A stretch of DNA of 64,000 bases, from assembly GCF_004210375.1 (NCBI RefSeq), contig NC_134825.1:8122001-8186000 (forward strand). Reading direction: 5' to 3'. How positions within the stretch are numbered: position 1 is the stretch's first letter; every line of letters starts with the position of its first letter. Positions 24,401-39,400 of the stretch are shown one piece after another. Position numbers and translations under genes: made by a program. The notes under the pieces were generated by a model. The model ran no database searches. It was not told where the DNA came from and saw only the letters and a list, made by a program, of their open reading frames with translations. Origin of the DNA: Tachypleus tridentatus. Lineage: Eukaryota; Arthropoda; Merostomata; Xiphosura; Limulidae.

Positions 24401-27400
24401 AGATGAAGATAAAGTTACTCATGATTAATTAAAGCATATAATGCTTATGACTGGAAAGAAGTTTACTCTAATTGTGACAATCATTAGAGTACACAAACAG
24501 TACTAAAGCCATTTTAGTTTTTGTAAATGTAAGGTGCTACAACTGACATTACCATGTTAACATTTGTTTAAACACTTGTGCCAACGAGCGACAATGATTT
24601 TTAGGTGATATTAAGCAACTTGCAATAGTAACAATCATTAAGAACCAAACACGACTTAATTTATGTTTCCTTTATATTTCTTAACGATATGATGGCCATC
24701 TAATGTGTTATCATGAATGAAATAATGCAGAATAATATACGGTAAAAGTAAGACATTATCAACCAATATATCTCTCTTCACACAAAGCAAGGAGACTCAA
24801 AATGACACATTTAGTTCAAACTGATAATTACACAGGCATACACAATCATGCAACATGCATCTACCAAGTGTTTTGATTATTCAATTACAAATATTTTGGT
24901 TCAGCACCTTATAATAATTAAATAAAAATTAGTTTATAGGTAACTTAAATAGCATCTTAATCAAATCACTCAAAAAGATTTAAACCACACTGTCCACATA
25001 CATCTATCTGATACCTTGATAGGAGAAGTGTTTAACATCTTGGTAACAGGAGAATTGAGTGTAACACTTTGGTAAAATGAAGTACAAACAATTTTAACAT
25101 CTTGTTTAAAGAAAAGTTAAATATTTGATATGTTTATAACAGCAGTATTATGCATTTAATATATAGTTTAATAAAAGAGGGTTAAGTGTCTATATTTGGC
25201 ATTATGAGGGTTATGTGATGTGTTAATAAGATTTTAGTTTTTGAGGCCTTGCTAACAGGAGATTTAAATGTTAAGTGTCTGTATTATGTTTAGACACAAT
25301 CCTTGGAACATTTTGACTTTAGTTCACGATAATAAACCAACAAGTACTTGAAGTTGCTGGAGTTGCAAACCACATGAATGAATTTCATCTCAAAATAGTC
25401 TTTACGAAACAGTGTAAGAAACTAAACATTTCTGAAAGTATATCTTTGATAAAAATGTTACTTGCATACTATTGCATGTGGCTCAAAGTACGTTCAATAA
25501 CCTATATTTAATTAATATAAACGACTCTCAACATTTTAAGTTTCTTTAATCTCACTCTCAATTTCTCTCAAGAGTCAAATTCCAAATTTACGATGTCTCA
25601 AATCTGTATTTAACTCTCTCAACATGGGTTCAGTCTACATGACCATCCAACTGATCTCTGTACTTGTTTAAAGTCATTTTAGATTTAATACTCCAAACTT
25701 TCAATATAGTCTGTATATCTTCACAAAATTTGGTATTATTTAATATTATAAGTCCTTACACAACATACAAAAAAATTATGTTTCTTAGTGAAATATTTTT
25801 AATAAAGTATAGTATAAATTTGTTCACAAATATATTGAGTATTTGTTTTGAAAAGCCAAAAGTAAATTTCATGTGAGAATTAAAAATATTTTTCCTCGTC
25901 TCAAAAATCTCAAACTTCCTTTGTGTAATCCATAACACCTAAATACATAATCATTAAATCTGACTGGCCTTGCATCCACAGAACAAGCAACTAAATTACT
26001 TTACTTTCTAGAATGACTTCATATTGAATTTGAAACCATTCATCCTAACTGCCTCCAAGTTTGTAGACATCTATTTATAATTAAATTTTATTATTTTAAT
26101 GTCCTTTGAACAGTGACTAACTAATTTCCAAGCCTTTATAAATCAAATCTCTTGGGCTTGTGTAGCTCGCATCTTGGTAATGAATTACGCTACTCACAAG
26201 CTACTGTGTACAAGTACAAGCAGCTCATGTATGCCTAATGAAATATTTATTATATTGTTCTTTATTTTACTGAATCCAATCTTAAATAACCTAAAACATC
26301 CTAATTTTTACATTTTAGTTGCTTTTATAATTATACATAGAGAGAGAATAAAAATTAAAAACAAGAAGTTAGATCCTTGTCAATCTCCTTTTTTCTTGGC
26401 CTTGGCTGTTGAAAAGGCTTAACTAATTTTTATATTACTTGTATTATTCAATCAATTTTTATTTGATTAAATAATTGTTTTGTTTATTTTTGAATTTTGC
26501 ACAAAGCTACATGAAGGCTATCTGTGCTAGCCTCTCTAATTTAGCAGTGTAAGACTAGAGGGAAGGCAACTAGTCATCACCACCCACCTCCAACTCTTGA
26601 GCTACTTTTTTGCCAGCAAATAGTGGGATTGGCCATCACATTATAATGACTCCATGGCTGAAAGGGTGAGCACATTTGGTACAAGGGGGATTCAAACCCG
26701 TGACCCTCGGATTACATGTAGAACGCCTTAACCCACCTGACCATGCCGAACCTTAATTAAATAATGCTACAAACAATATGCAAAATGCAGACAAATTCCC
26801 TTACCCCTAAATATTTTCTGGTTTTCTAACTTTGTGACAGCAATTATTACAAATTCATACAAGCTAACTGTTAACTTTCTCGCTGGAACGCTGTTGGTAC
26901 TCTGAATGAAAGTGACATTTAACGTTCAGAACATAACATTATACAACATGTCATTTGATAGATGAAAGCCTCAAGTTTATATTACTTATAAATAATATAT
27001 ATTTAAAAATAAGAATGAACTGTTCACAATTCTGAAGAATAGGATGTGACAAGTGGGCATGGCAGGAAGGGTCTGATTTTCTATTTGACAGCTCTGTAAC
27101 CAAACAGGGTTGAAGGCCAATAAATGTGGCTTATTTGACCAATGACAATTTTTATAGAGAGTAATTTAAGTTTAATTTTATACTTTTTCAAGGGGTGGTG
27201 GATAAAATAGGGATGAGAATATGCTAAGAGAAAATGTGCGATACACTAAGAGAAAATGTGCGACACACTAGAAGAAATTCAAGCCTTTTTCAAATATTAC
27301 TTTGTAAAATTAAGAACTTAAAACTTGTATATTATTAAAATATAGATTAGCAAAGATTTTATGCTATTCTAATTGGTATAACAAACAAACAAAAAGTTTA

Positions 27401-30400
27401 ATAACATTTTGAATGTAAGACAAACTTTGTTATGTGTAGCAAAGAATACCAGGGGGTGACAGGGTGAAGGACATAGTGAAGAACAAAGCTGTTGCAAGTA
27501 GCCAGATGAATCACATGTTTACAAGTTACAGAACATACAAAGTATACACGCATTATTGTTAGCGAGTTACAAGATACTTGCATTGTTGTTGGCAAGTTAG
27601 AGAATATACAAATCACCCTATATGGTTTTCAAAAGATAACATCTCTGTTGATCTAATGGGTGCAAAAATATAAAGGCTTTAGCCACTGTTGGTAGATTAA
27701 GAGAATGCAAAACTATGACTTATGTCACTAACACTTTCAGTAAACTATAAATTAGTTTTATCAGAACTAGTCTAAAAATATTCAAAAACATTAATAATTA
27801 CATAAAATCATGTGAAAACAACAATCACCTGTAGCAAAAGCAAATCCTACCAGGTAGCTCAAACGTTTTGAAGTATTTTTACCATCATGAGGAGTGAACA
27901 TTAGAAGAACCAAGAAAACAAGACCAGCAAGTCCACTGAGGAGTCCTCCCTGAAAATCACAGTTTTAATTACATTTACTGATTATTTTAAATGAAAGAAT
28001 TCATTCATCATCAAAACCAGTATTACAATATTTAACAAAACCATACAGCAGAAAATGTATCAATTAAGATATTGTTGAAGCTCTAAGATATGCAAGTTGT
28101 CTTTTAAAATCCAACAGGAGACATATCAGGTCAGTCCAATATTTATAAGAGTAGTTATTTTTAATATCATGCCAATGAAAAAGAATGTTGCAAGCCATAG
28201 GAAAGTTATTTTGATGAAGTTATTGAGTATTCATATTTTTTTGTCATTAACTTTCATGATTAAACCCACCTGATTAAATAGCACAAGTCTTCCATATTTG
28301 GAAAGACTGAAAGATGTACTTATATATTTTATATTTTGTTCTAAATCTAAATAGTCTATAATATCTGTTGTCTTCAAAAATTCACAATACATTACAAAGT
28401 ACTGGTTATTACCTTCATTTCTTACACTATTACACAAAAAGTTACTAAATAAAACAGAATCTACCAAAAATCCACACACAGTCTCAAAATATCCACTAGT
28501 TCTTATACCTTTCACTGGCAGAGTTTTAAACTCAAATATCAAATTCAATAAAATAATCAAAACATGTTACCCATAATTTAAGCTATGTTTAGTATTTACA
28601 TCAACATTTAGAATTAAACATGTTTAAAATCAAAGATGTTCTACCCATTCATGTGCTTGTGGTAGCTACATAACTACATATAATAGTAAAACTACACATC
28701 ACCTAAAGATATGTGCATACAAGCACAAGGGAATTTCAGCAAGAAGCAGATATATGCTAAGTAACTCACCCAAGTTTTGTACTCAATCGTACAGTGAAAA
28801 TAACAACCACCACACACTTCTAGAAAACTTTAAAATTCAGTCCTTGGAACCACAGATGAACTCTTTATTAAAGAAAGTTTCAATGATCACTCAAAACTAA
28901 ATAATATTAATTCCTTCTTGTTGTCACTAATGTAATAAATTCCAGGTCCAAAGTGTTTTTTGTTATATATTTATTAGTGTTTACATTTAAGCCTCTCTAC
29001 AAAAGTTTCTCTTAACAAAGTTATTAAACATGTGTAGGTTGCACATTCTATAATCATCATTTTAATCTGTTCTTTCCAAACTTCCAATTAAAACACACTT
29101 GATGCTAATGCTTTTTTTATTTGGAATATTATGAACTAACCTTGAAATATTAACACTGATTAAGTTTAAAGAACTTCTGAAACGTCCATAAAGTTTATTT
29201 GGTATTACTGCATTTTTAATATTTATTATATGACTCAGTGATGTCGAGAATACCCACTTGTAGAGAAATATATATGCAAAAACGGCTCGTTTGGGTTGAT
29301 CTCAACCCAAATGAGCCGTTTTTGCATATATATTTATCATACGACTGTTTTCTACCTGTAGATGAAAGACTAAATAGAGCTTATGAAAATCAAAAGCTTT
29401 TATCATTTTAGCCTTAAAGCATTTAGTTTGTTCTTTATACTAAAATGAATTAATTATATTCAGTGGATTAATAAGGTACTTTTTGATAATATTACAGCAT
29501 TTGTTTAAATGTTCTTCAATGTATTTCAAATCATTACCTACTATAATTAACCAAACTTCAACTGTAGCACCAGCAATAAAACTTGTATGGTGTTTTATAC
29601 AGTTTGGAAATCCAAAATAATTTTAGTACACCATTGCATTTGCAGTTGTACAGTTGACAATATGGTGTTTGTGTGATATTGTTTCTATCTGTAGTGATAT
29701 ACATCTCATTACTTGAAAGTTTGTGTGTCCAAAGTAAATGTTAGTTCTTTGTTAAAAGTTTTATATTACAACAAAGTTACTTAGTTTGTCAGCTGGTGTA
29801 TCTGCTACTTAAAGAACATAAACACTCAGTATCTACTTTTGTATTCAGAACTTGTTTAATGTTGTTATTGACTAAAGTATCTGATGTGTTTATGGACTAT
29901 ATATAAAACTTATTTTGCCATTTGTTGGGTTTGAGTCATTCAATTACTTCTAGCTTGGCAAAGTACATTTTGGATTCTCAAATTTTAAGACTTTTTCATT
30001 AAATTCAGCACACCATCATTAATTACAATATATTTAATATGAAATGACATTTCTCATTCTTCATGTTACCTAAAATGTTAATGCTATAAAAAATCCTTAT
30101 GCCAGTAGCTTTTTTCCTGGAGTATCTAACAGTAGGGTGTTGAATTTTACAAATGTTAGGAAATAAATCCTATACAAAACAGTATCTAAATTCAAACATA
30201 ACTAACCGGTGACCTTTGTCAGTTTGTGGAACTAAGATAAATCTAATATTTACATTCATTATCACTTGTTTAAGGTGTAACTGATAACAAATAGTAAGTA
30301 ACAGCTGGTATACATAGCTAAAACTCCATCGTATTTGTATTCATGTTTGACTGAATAAATGCATTCCAGGCCTCAAAGTTCCCCACTGGTTATTGGAGAG

Positions 30401-33400
30401 TTTTGAAAAACTTATTAAAATCCTATGGCTTCATGACATGTATAGAGATTTTTTCTTTTTTGTAAAAAGAATGTTTGGAGTTTGGAAACTCTTGGCATTT
30501 TGAAAGAGGTCTTATTATATCTGCACTTTACTAAAATACATTTAGAATAACAGTGCACTTTAAATTTTCCTGCTTATATAATACAGAATTGATACCATAC
30601 TGTAATGCGATATTCTTTAATTATATAGAGGTAACAGCTATTTAAACTTTCAATAAAACTTCATGACAATGTTATATTAAAAAAAGATGTTTGGTATAAC
30701 AGGATTCACAAAAATGTGGTAGATGAAATTCAACAACTTCTTCAAAAGACAACAGTTTTCAAGGATATTAATTTTATCATCACATATGAAAAGCTGTAAC
30801 AAATAACATTTCAAAACAAACAGTACTTGGCTATTTTTCATAGTTCTTAAGTGTTTTTTTTTAATCCTTTTTAAAAAGACTCAGGAAAGGTTCAAGGGAC
30901 ATGGAATGTAGTATTTTACTTTCAATTAAGGTTTAAAACTTTAGGTTCAGGGTGTGCAAAAATGTCTTTAAAAACAAAAAGCCAAAGATGAAACATTCAC
31001 ACAGACTGGCAGTTTAACTGCAGTATTTGTAAGACAAAGGACTTGTATTTGCTGTTCCTCTCCAAATAAGAAAACCTAAAGAGAAAAATATCTTTGTCAA
31101 TGACAAATTCAAAACAACTATTATGAAATTTCTGGAAAAAATTCATTTTGATTTACTATGATTCTCTTCACACACCGTTTATCTCGGTTGTTTTTTTCAA
31201 AAAGCTTTTCTAAAATAATACAATTTGTTTTTCCTATCTTGCTAATTTCTTGACAAACATCACCTGATTCAGCCTTTCTTCCTCTGATTTCTGGAAACAT
31301 TTCCATTTCATTGTATCTTGCTTATAAGATCTTTTAATATCAGCTTTCTTTACATTCACAAATTTCCTGAAATAGATCAATTTCATTTTTGAAGATCTTA
31401 TGTATAATGTTGTAATGAAGCTTATTTTCTTCTAGTGATAACCTGAAACTTGTTTGATATTTTCCTTTCTAAACACTTGTCCAAACTCAGGTTTCATTGC
31501 TTTTGAGTATTTCATGAAACAGTTTTAAGGATCCATTCTCATAGTTTAAGGTTTTTCTGTTTCTGTAGACTTTTGTTTCCTCCTGCAAGAGCTCAATTCT
31601 TCCTTCAGTATTCTCTTCTTCAGTTCTACGATTGCTTGCCCACATGCTCATATCTTCGTTGAGAAGACTTGCAAATCAGAATCATGTTTGGGGTAATGTG
31701 TACATTCCCTATTCCTCCAGCTTTTGTGACTGTATCCTGGATTAGTTCTGAAAGATGCATGATGCCTTTCTTGTTAACCTCAATGAAATTTTAAATTACA
31801 GAAAATCTTCTTTCAACAATAGCTTATCAATGTGAAAGTACCAGCACCAGCTTCATAAAGAACTGCAGTTCCCTGCACTTTTCCTTCCAGTCATTCAGCA
31901 AAAAACAGGCATCAGATGCTACATTCTAACAGAAATGAATGTCATAATTAAGAAAGATTCTCTGTTTGCTGTAACATCATCTTTAAAAAGTGTTTGAATT
32001 ACCTTTATACATCACACCTCTGTTCAGGGAAGTCCTTTAACCTAAAGTATGACTTTTTTTTTTTTTTTTTAGGAACTCTTCTAGGTTCTTTGCCATGGTA
32101 GGTATATTGTGGAAAGAATGTTTCACAAAACTGATGTCAATAGAAGTATTTTCCAATAAACTCTTCAGCAGATGAACAATGCATTTCCTTGTCTCCCCAT
32201 GAAACTCTACAATTTGTCTCAGATTTTCTTGAGAAGCAGCAAACATTTCACAAATTTGTTGAAAAGCCAACATCCAGTATGTTAAAACTGAGTAGATACT
32301 CGTATTCCACTTCATACTTTAACTTTCAATGTGCCAGAAAATGGCTTGATAACTTCTAGTTTGGGAATTTTTTTCATAATCTCCTTTATCATATTTTATC
32401 AGTAAGTTGATATGGATGGTTTCACTGGGTCATTTGTTTCTTACTTTTCCAAATAGTCTGATGCAAATTGTTTGCTACAAATATAATTATCAACAAAAAC
32501 ATTGCATCTTTACAGGAAGGGAGAAATTCTCACATTTCTTTGACTAAAACAAATATTCTGCATTTGAGATTGTGAAACTTTTCACTTTTTCACAGAAGTG
32601 ACAAGTCAATAAACCAAAGGCTCTAGTTGCTACAGGAATGTTCTCTACCCATCTACCCTGGAGCTTGTTTTCCAAGTTACGTTTCTGTCAATACACTAAG
32701 GAGGAAGAGAATCTTCTGCTGTATAATGACACAAAATGGCTGAATCATGTAATTGGTACCACCTTGTTTGAGAGACTATCCAGGAGTTGGATGGACAAAT
32801 CAAATCTGCTTTAACTTCACTTGTTTAAAAAATCCAAATAATAGAAAATAACTCATTTGTGTATTTTGTCCAAAGGAAAATGATGGTCTTATCCCATATT
32901 TTGTTTAACTACGTATGATTATTTTCTCTGTCTCTCCATAGGTATAAAAGCAAGCAATTGCACTGTCATAAAACATTAGTTGGAAAAATTTAGAATTATC
33001 CTCTACACTTTTAAACTAGTAGTTGGAGGTGATGTTTTTGTCTCCACAATATTTCTGCACTTCATGTATTACTGTTCACTGTCCATGATGTAATGTCATT
33101 TGCTTGAAAAGTAGGTGGTTGTTTGAGAAAATGAAAAGAACTCCATTAATATATTTCATTAATTAAAATGGATGTATATATAAAGCTGATCCAAAAATTA
33201 CATTACATATTTTTATTGTAAGAAAACATCAAGTATATATAAAATGTGAATTTGTCCAGACTTTGACACAAATACAAACTGTCTAAATTTGGGTTGTAGT
33301 ACACTACAATATTACCAGACCTGAGAGAGGAATACAAACTGTAGTATTAACCTGGGTCTTGGTAGACTACAACATTACTAGACCTGAGAGAGGAATACAA

Positions 33401-36400
33401 ACTGTAGTATTAACCTGGATCTTGGTAGACTACAACATTACCTGTTATTTAGTTCATCACACAGTTAAGGGAAATACTTTTAATCATTAGAAAGAGGTGA
33501 GGGCTCTTATAGTAAATGACCAAAACCTTTAAAACAAATAACACAACATAACTGTAATAACCTTTATGTAAATATAGTTTTAAATTAGCACAACTTAAAA
33601 CCATACACAGAACCCAAGACATAACAAAGATAAATACTATATAAAAGTCAACAATTCAAACTCAAACATTTACTTATTACATTTACAAGATCAAAACATA
33701 TGAGTAACAAAAAGCACTAGATGACAGTACAATAAAAATCACTCCTGATTTTTGTTAAGTGCACACTGTTGCATATACAATACTTATGAGTAACATCAAT
33801 AATGACAGAGCAAACAAAATATATTTTACAAAACGTCTAACCAATATTTTCTTCAACTAAACCTTTGGCTTTGTTCTCAGTGTACAGATAATGTATAGTG
33901 TAGGTTATCAAAAGCCACCAAGACAAAAATTTCTTAGATATAGATACATGAAAATTTAACACATTACTGCACAGAACTATTTTTATATAAATTCAAACAT
34001 TTCATTTATAGAGATAGACCACATTTTAATGTTTTTTTAACTTGGTATTCACCCTAAGTTACCAGAAAAGATGTGTTAGCCACTTTAATGTTCACTAGAC
34101 ACTTTAGTCCCTATACAGATTTATCTTTGGTAAACCTGTAGTTTCATCTAATCTCCATTGACAAATTCAGCACATACTTTGAACTTTTCTTGTACAAATT
34201 ATATGTTAAGGTCTGTCCTCTTGATAACTAGTTCTAAACACAAATAGCCTCATGTGAAATGTTTCATTACACAGTTTTACTGCCATATTAGCCTTTGGTT
34301 GAGTCGTGGACACAAGAAAAAATAAAAGCTTGCCTGTTTAGTCTGTGTTGTGGTAGTTTATTGTGCTGCAGTAGAAGTTGTTGAAATGAAACCTCCTATG
34401 GAACTTTCTGCACTTCTCATTAAATATTTATGTTTTGCAGACTTCACGTGGTTTGAGTATCACTCTTCGATACTCCTGATGTCAGTCTTGTACACATTTT
34501 GCCAACCAGCAAACAAATGCATTTCCTGCCATGTAGCATTGAATTTACACTTTCCTAGTATTTCCTGTTTAAATAGGCCTATTTCTTTATTATTTTAATA
34601 AAATCAATGCACTAAAAATAGTAAAGAAAGTGTTTTACTCCTGAAACTTAGTTTATGCAAAAACAAAGCAAGCATTTAGCTGTTATTTGAAACAATACAT
34701 TGATTATCATGCAGCTGGTTTATTTTGCATGAAAACGCTGAATGTAGTTTTCTGTAACAATTTGTAATTTTATACTACATGCTGTTAGAATGTGAAACAG
34801 TTCTTCCTAGTGAATTCTTCTACTGGAGAAAACAATGTTATGTAGTAACCAATGCTGCATAATTTTATACAGACTATAGCAGGCCTCTAAGTCTAAAGTA
34901 CCAGTTTGCCATGGCAACTAAAATTTTCATTATGGCACCTAGTACTTTCTCCCATATTAATGTTTCACCAAGTTTTCTTCTCTTGTTTCAACCAATCTGT
35001 GCACAGGTTTAGGCTCAGACAGGACCAAAGACAGTTGATTCTGGCAATATTATCAAGCAGTTGTTGATATGTGATCCATTTGCATACAAGTGGGTTTTCT
35101 CGTCATCACTAAATATAGCCCTAGTTCCCATTAAAAGCAGGAGTGAAGTTAGATCAGACATTAAAACCTTTGCTCCTCATTGTGGTATTATAGTGATAAG
35201 CAGATTAGATCTACTCTGAAACATATTGGCATACTGATGTCATAGCAATTATTTTTATTTCACTTGCATTCATTGCACAAGTCCTCATAAGTTTGTTATT
35301 TAGTCTAATATTGCAATGACTGCACATAGTGATGTTTAATGTATGTTCTATAATAAAGTTTAATATTAATATTTTTTTAGTGCAAACTGTACGTCTCCTA
35401 CCATAACCAGACAAATGATTCAAAAGATGTTTCATAACTTTTCTATACCACACGTAGCTCCTAGATCTACAAATTTTTGTTGAGGCCTGGACAACAGATG
35501 TGAGAATAGAATGAGTAGTAATGTATGACAGTAAATTTATAAATTTACTATTTATGATAGTTTGTAAAAATTTTGGTCAAACCTTTTTTCAAAGACTTTT
35601 CTGGACCTTTCCTAGAAAATCTTTGATTTTTCTGGTTTTCTAGTACTTAAATGTAATCAAACCAAATTAAAGGACTTTAAGGACCTGTGTTGACTAATTT
35701 TGAAAACTGATATTACCGGTCATTATATTAAACATAAAATTATGGCATAGTTGCACCTCCAACCTTGATGTTCTCAGAATCCTAGAGATAAACCATAAAC
35801 TGGTTCTTCATTTTATGTAACTCTCACTTAATAAATAACGTGCTCTTAAATTATCTTCTATTCAGCAAATAATCTCTTAAAGCAAAGCCTTATTTTCAGA
35901 CTAATATTTATTTTATATATTTGCTTTTATCACTAGGTTATTTTTTTATGATGCAAGACTTTGCAGTTAGTTTAACTGTTAAGACTAAACTATAATTTTA
36001 AAAACTAGTCTGTTTAATTTCAATTAGAAATATTAAATCACGTGTTGCTCTTACATTAAAAATTCTGTCTTGAGATAAAGTAGTTCAAGTATTTGGGTTA
36101 CTTTTACAATACCTTCTGTATAACTCTATAGTTATTCACTTATCACATTTTATTAGTGCACTGTAAATGCCAAAGGAAAAAAAACACAGGTGACAATCAA
36201 AACCATTTTTTATGAAAAGTCAGAATAAGTGCTATTCTATGTGTAACTGCAGATAGAAATAAATTACCACTGTGTCATATTAAACAGAAAAAACATTGCC
36301 AAAAGAAAAGTTTATAAAAGATGTTATAATTTGTTCACAGAAAAATGCATGGAAGACAGACTTAATGAAATGTGAATGGGAACATTGGCCTGATACATTA

Positions 36401-39400
36401 TTAAAGCAATGGAACATGCTTGTAATTTATGCATTTTATGGCCATCTATCCAATAAAATCAAGAGCAGGTTAAGAAACAAAAACAGTGATCTGGTGATAA
36501 TTCCCTGCAGAATGGCACGTCAGTTGCAACCTCTTGATGTGTTTGTTAACAAGTCATTCAAAGATTGTATCATTATGATGCTTAGCTGAATAAAGACAAT
36601 CATTCTTTGACACCAAGTGGCAAAATAAAATGTGCATCAGCATTAACAATAGTGGAGAGGATTTCAAAAGACAACATTATTGGAAAGTCATTTTTAAAAT
36701 GTTGTTTATCCAATGCTGAAGATGGAAAGCAAGATGACCTTTGAGACAATAGTGAATCAAGTGAGGAAGATGTTTCAGCTTCAGAATATAACAGTCAGAA
36801 GCAACATTGGAGTAGCAATTTTATTAAACAAAGAAAGCAGGAAGAAACATTTATTATATTTCATTTTAAATACATTAACATTTTTAGTTCATTAATAAAA
36901 ACTCTTAAAAAGATATTTACTCCTAATTATCATCCAATTTTTTTCCCCTGAAAATCCTTTTTTAAAAGTGGGGGTACATCTTAAATTCGAAGTAATAAGG
37001 TATCGAACTACACTCCCATTGAAATTCAAATTATAACCCTTTCTTCTAATTGAAAATGTGAAATACGCAAATTATATGCAAAAATTATATGGAATAAAGG
37101 TTTTCCGTGGAAACGTTTAACAATCCACTTTTCTAAACAGAAATCGTTTAGTCAAATAGAACAAGTTTTAAAATATGTTGTAGTGGTCTTACCCCCTTTT
37201 TATTTTTGTATAATTTAATGAATAATCAAATAATTGTTTATTAAATACAAAGTTAAGATAAAACAGCAGTTAGCTGCTTACATAATTTTGTTAACATTTT
37301 TTTATCAAAGAAACAACAAAAGTTAGATTTCACTTAACAGACAAGGGTACATCTACATATTTACAAGTATTATGCATTTTTGAATTGAATATGCCATATA
37401 TTGGTTCAATCAATATTTTCTTGCATTTCATTTTGTGAAACATTCTAATTGAAAGCCTTACAATGCAAACTTCTTCACAATTACAGTTGTTTTTTTGGGG
37501 TCTTTTTTTGTAGAGCAAGGTTCATAGTATAACAAACCTGAAAGTACATACACTGGAGAACTTATGGGGTAACACTACTCACCAGAGTGAAACAAAACAT
37601 AATAAACACTTGGTGTTGGGCTACAAAATGTTGAGAAGTGCATAGTTATTACTTTCTTAGTTATTTAACAATTATATTATAAAATAAAACTTTGGACCCT
37701 CCCGAGTACATGCATGTGTGTGTAGTTAAGGCTAAAGTTTATTATTAATAAATAAAACTGACATAAAAACTTACATGTTCCCTGCAACAACTCAGGAAAG
37801 ATTTAGGTCTCACACTAGGTTGACTATTACTAGACGTTGCAGAGTAAGTTATGGGCAGTGTACTTAGGAAAACAGTTATAAATGTAACATACAAAATCAC
37901 CACTATAACTAAATAATACTTAGTAATGTCAAACCTCAGTTTGGGATATACATATCTGTCAGATTTAAAGTAATAAAATAACATCACTCAACCAGTAATG
38001 CAGGATTGTGTGGAAATTTATTAGAAAGTTACCAATTACACAACTCACAATTCCACACACACACAATCATATTGTAATTATGAACAGTAGATAAACTATA
38101 TACCAAACCAAAGATTTATTGGTGATACCAAATGAAGTATTCAAACAATTTTAAAATAATTACTTGTTTTTTTAATAGTTGTTTGTTAATTGTCTCATAT
38201 TACATCTCACAAACTTTAAATGTAATTATAAATAGCCTACTAATAAAAACAATGGGATACTTGTTTAATTATAAATAGCCTACTAATAAAAACAATGGGA
38301 TACTTGTTTAATTATAAATAGCCTACTAATAAAAACAATGGGATACTTGTTTAATTATAAATAGCCTACTAATAAAAACAATGGGATACTTGTTTAATTA
38401 TAAATAGCCTACTAATAAAAACAATGGGATACTTGTTTTTTCAAACACATTTGCCAGTTTTAAAATAAACTAAAAACAGGCTATTTCATTTTATCAATTA
38501 TAATTTTATAGTCACAACTAAATTTGTTTCATAGTAAAATCTGAGAACAATGCAAGACGGATGACACCGAGGCATACATACATGGTCACACAGTTGAAAT
38601 TAATTCTTCAATGGCATTATTTAGGATAATCAACCATAATATACAGGATTTTTTCTTCAATATGCATTTCTAATACAAGTCATCCTATTTTCTTTAGCAA
38701 AAGAAAGTGCTTGTTATAAAATGTTATGTTTGAGATAAACAAGGTTCAATTGCAACAATTTGTTTTAGCATTTTCTAAAATTGTACTTAGAAAGTTATAT
38801 AAAAATTATGTAACATGGAAACTGACTATCAATAAACAAACATATCTGTTGGAAAGTAAAGTTTAATGAATTACATTAAAAACAAGAGAAAATTAGCGTT
38901 ATATGCACATACAGACTTCATTTAAAAGACGTGTCCTTTTGGAAATGCATATTTAATGTCCACTAAGTTTTAACGTCATACCTGAAATATGTTGGTAAAG
39001 AGATGAACATAACCACCTGCTGCTGCTGCTAAAGTTGAAATAGCCACACAGCTGTACACATTCTTCAAATGTTTTCTTACAGGTTCCTCACTATATAAGA
39101 AAATATTTTATTTCTATTGTTTACCCATAAGTAACTCAGAAACAGGTTAAATGACAAAGTTCTTTACTTCATCAAGGTCATCTTCCTTGAATAAAATATA
39201 TAAGAATCCAACTAACTGCACTTCATGATAATGAGAAACCCTTTTTAAGTAAAAATGTATTCTCAACACAGCTGGTATGGGTATTAAATCTTTAATTAAA
39301 ATAAAGTACAGAACAACATTTAGGCCTTAAGTCATCTTCAGGTTTAACAAAGAGTGCAACTAACTGTTGCTGGGCATGTCTTAGAGACAAGTGTATATGG

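Noticed and set aside
28231..28560. 109-residue minus-strand ORF in TMBIM6 intron 2
   Set aside because: Looks like a possible exon by length, but the TMBIM6 exons on either side join perfectly without it and I see no domain.
34350..34598. 82-residue plus-strand ORF
   Set aside because: No family resemblance, low complexity, and in an intron antisense to TMBIM6.
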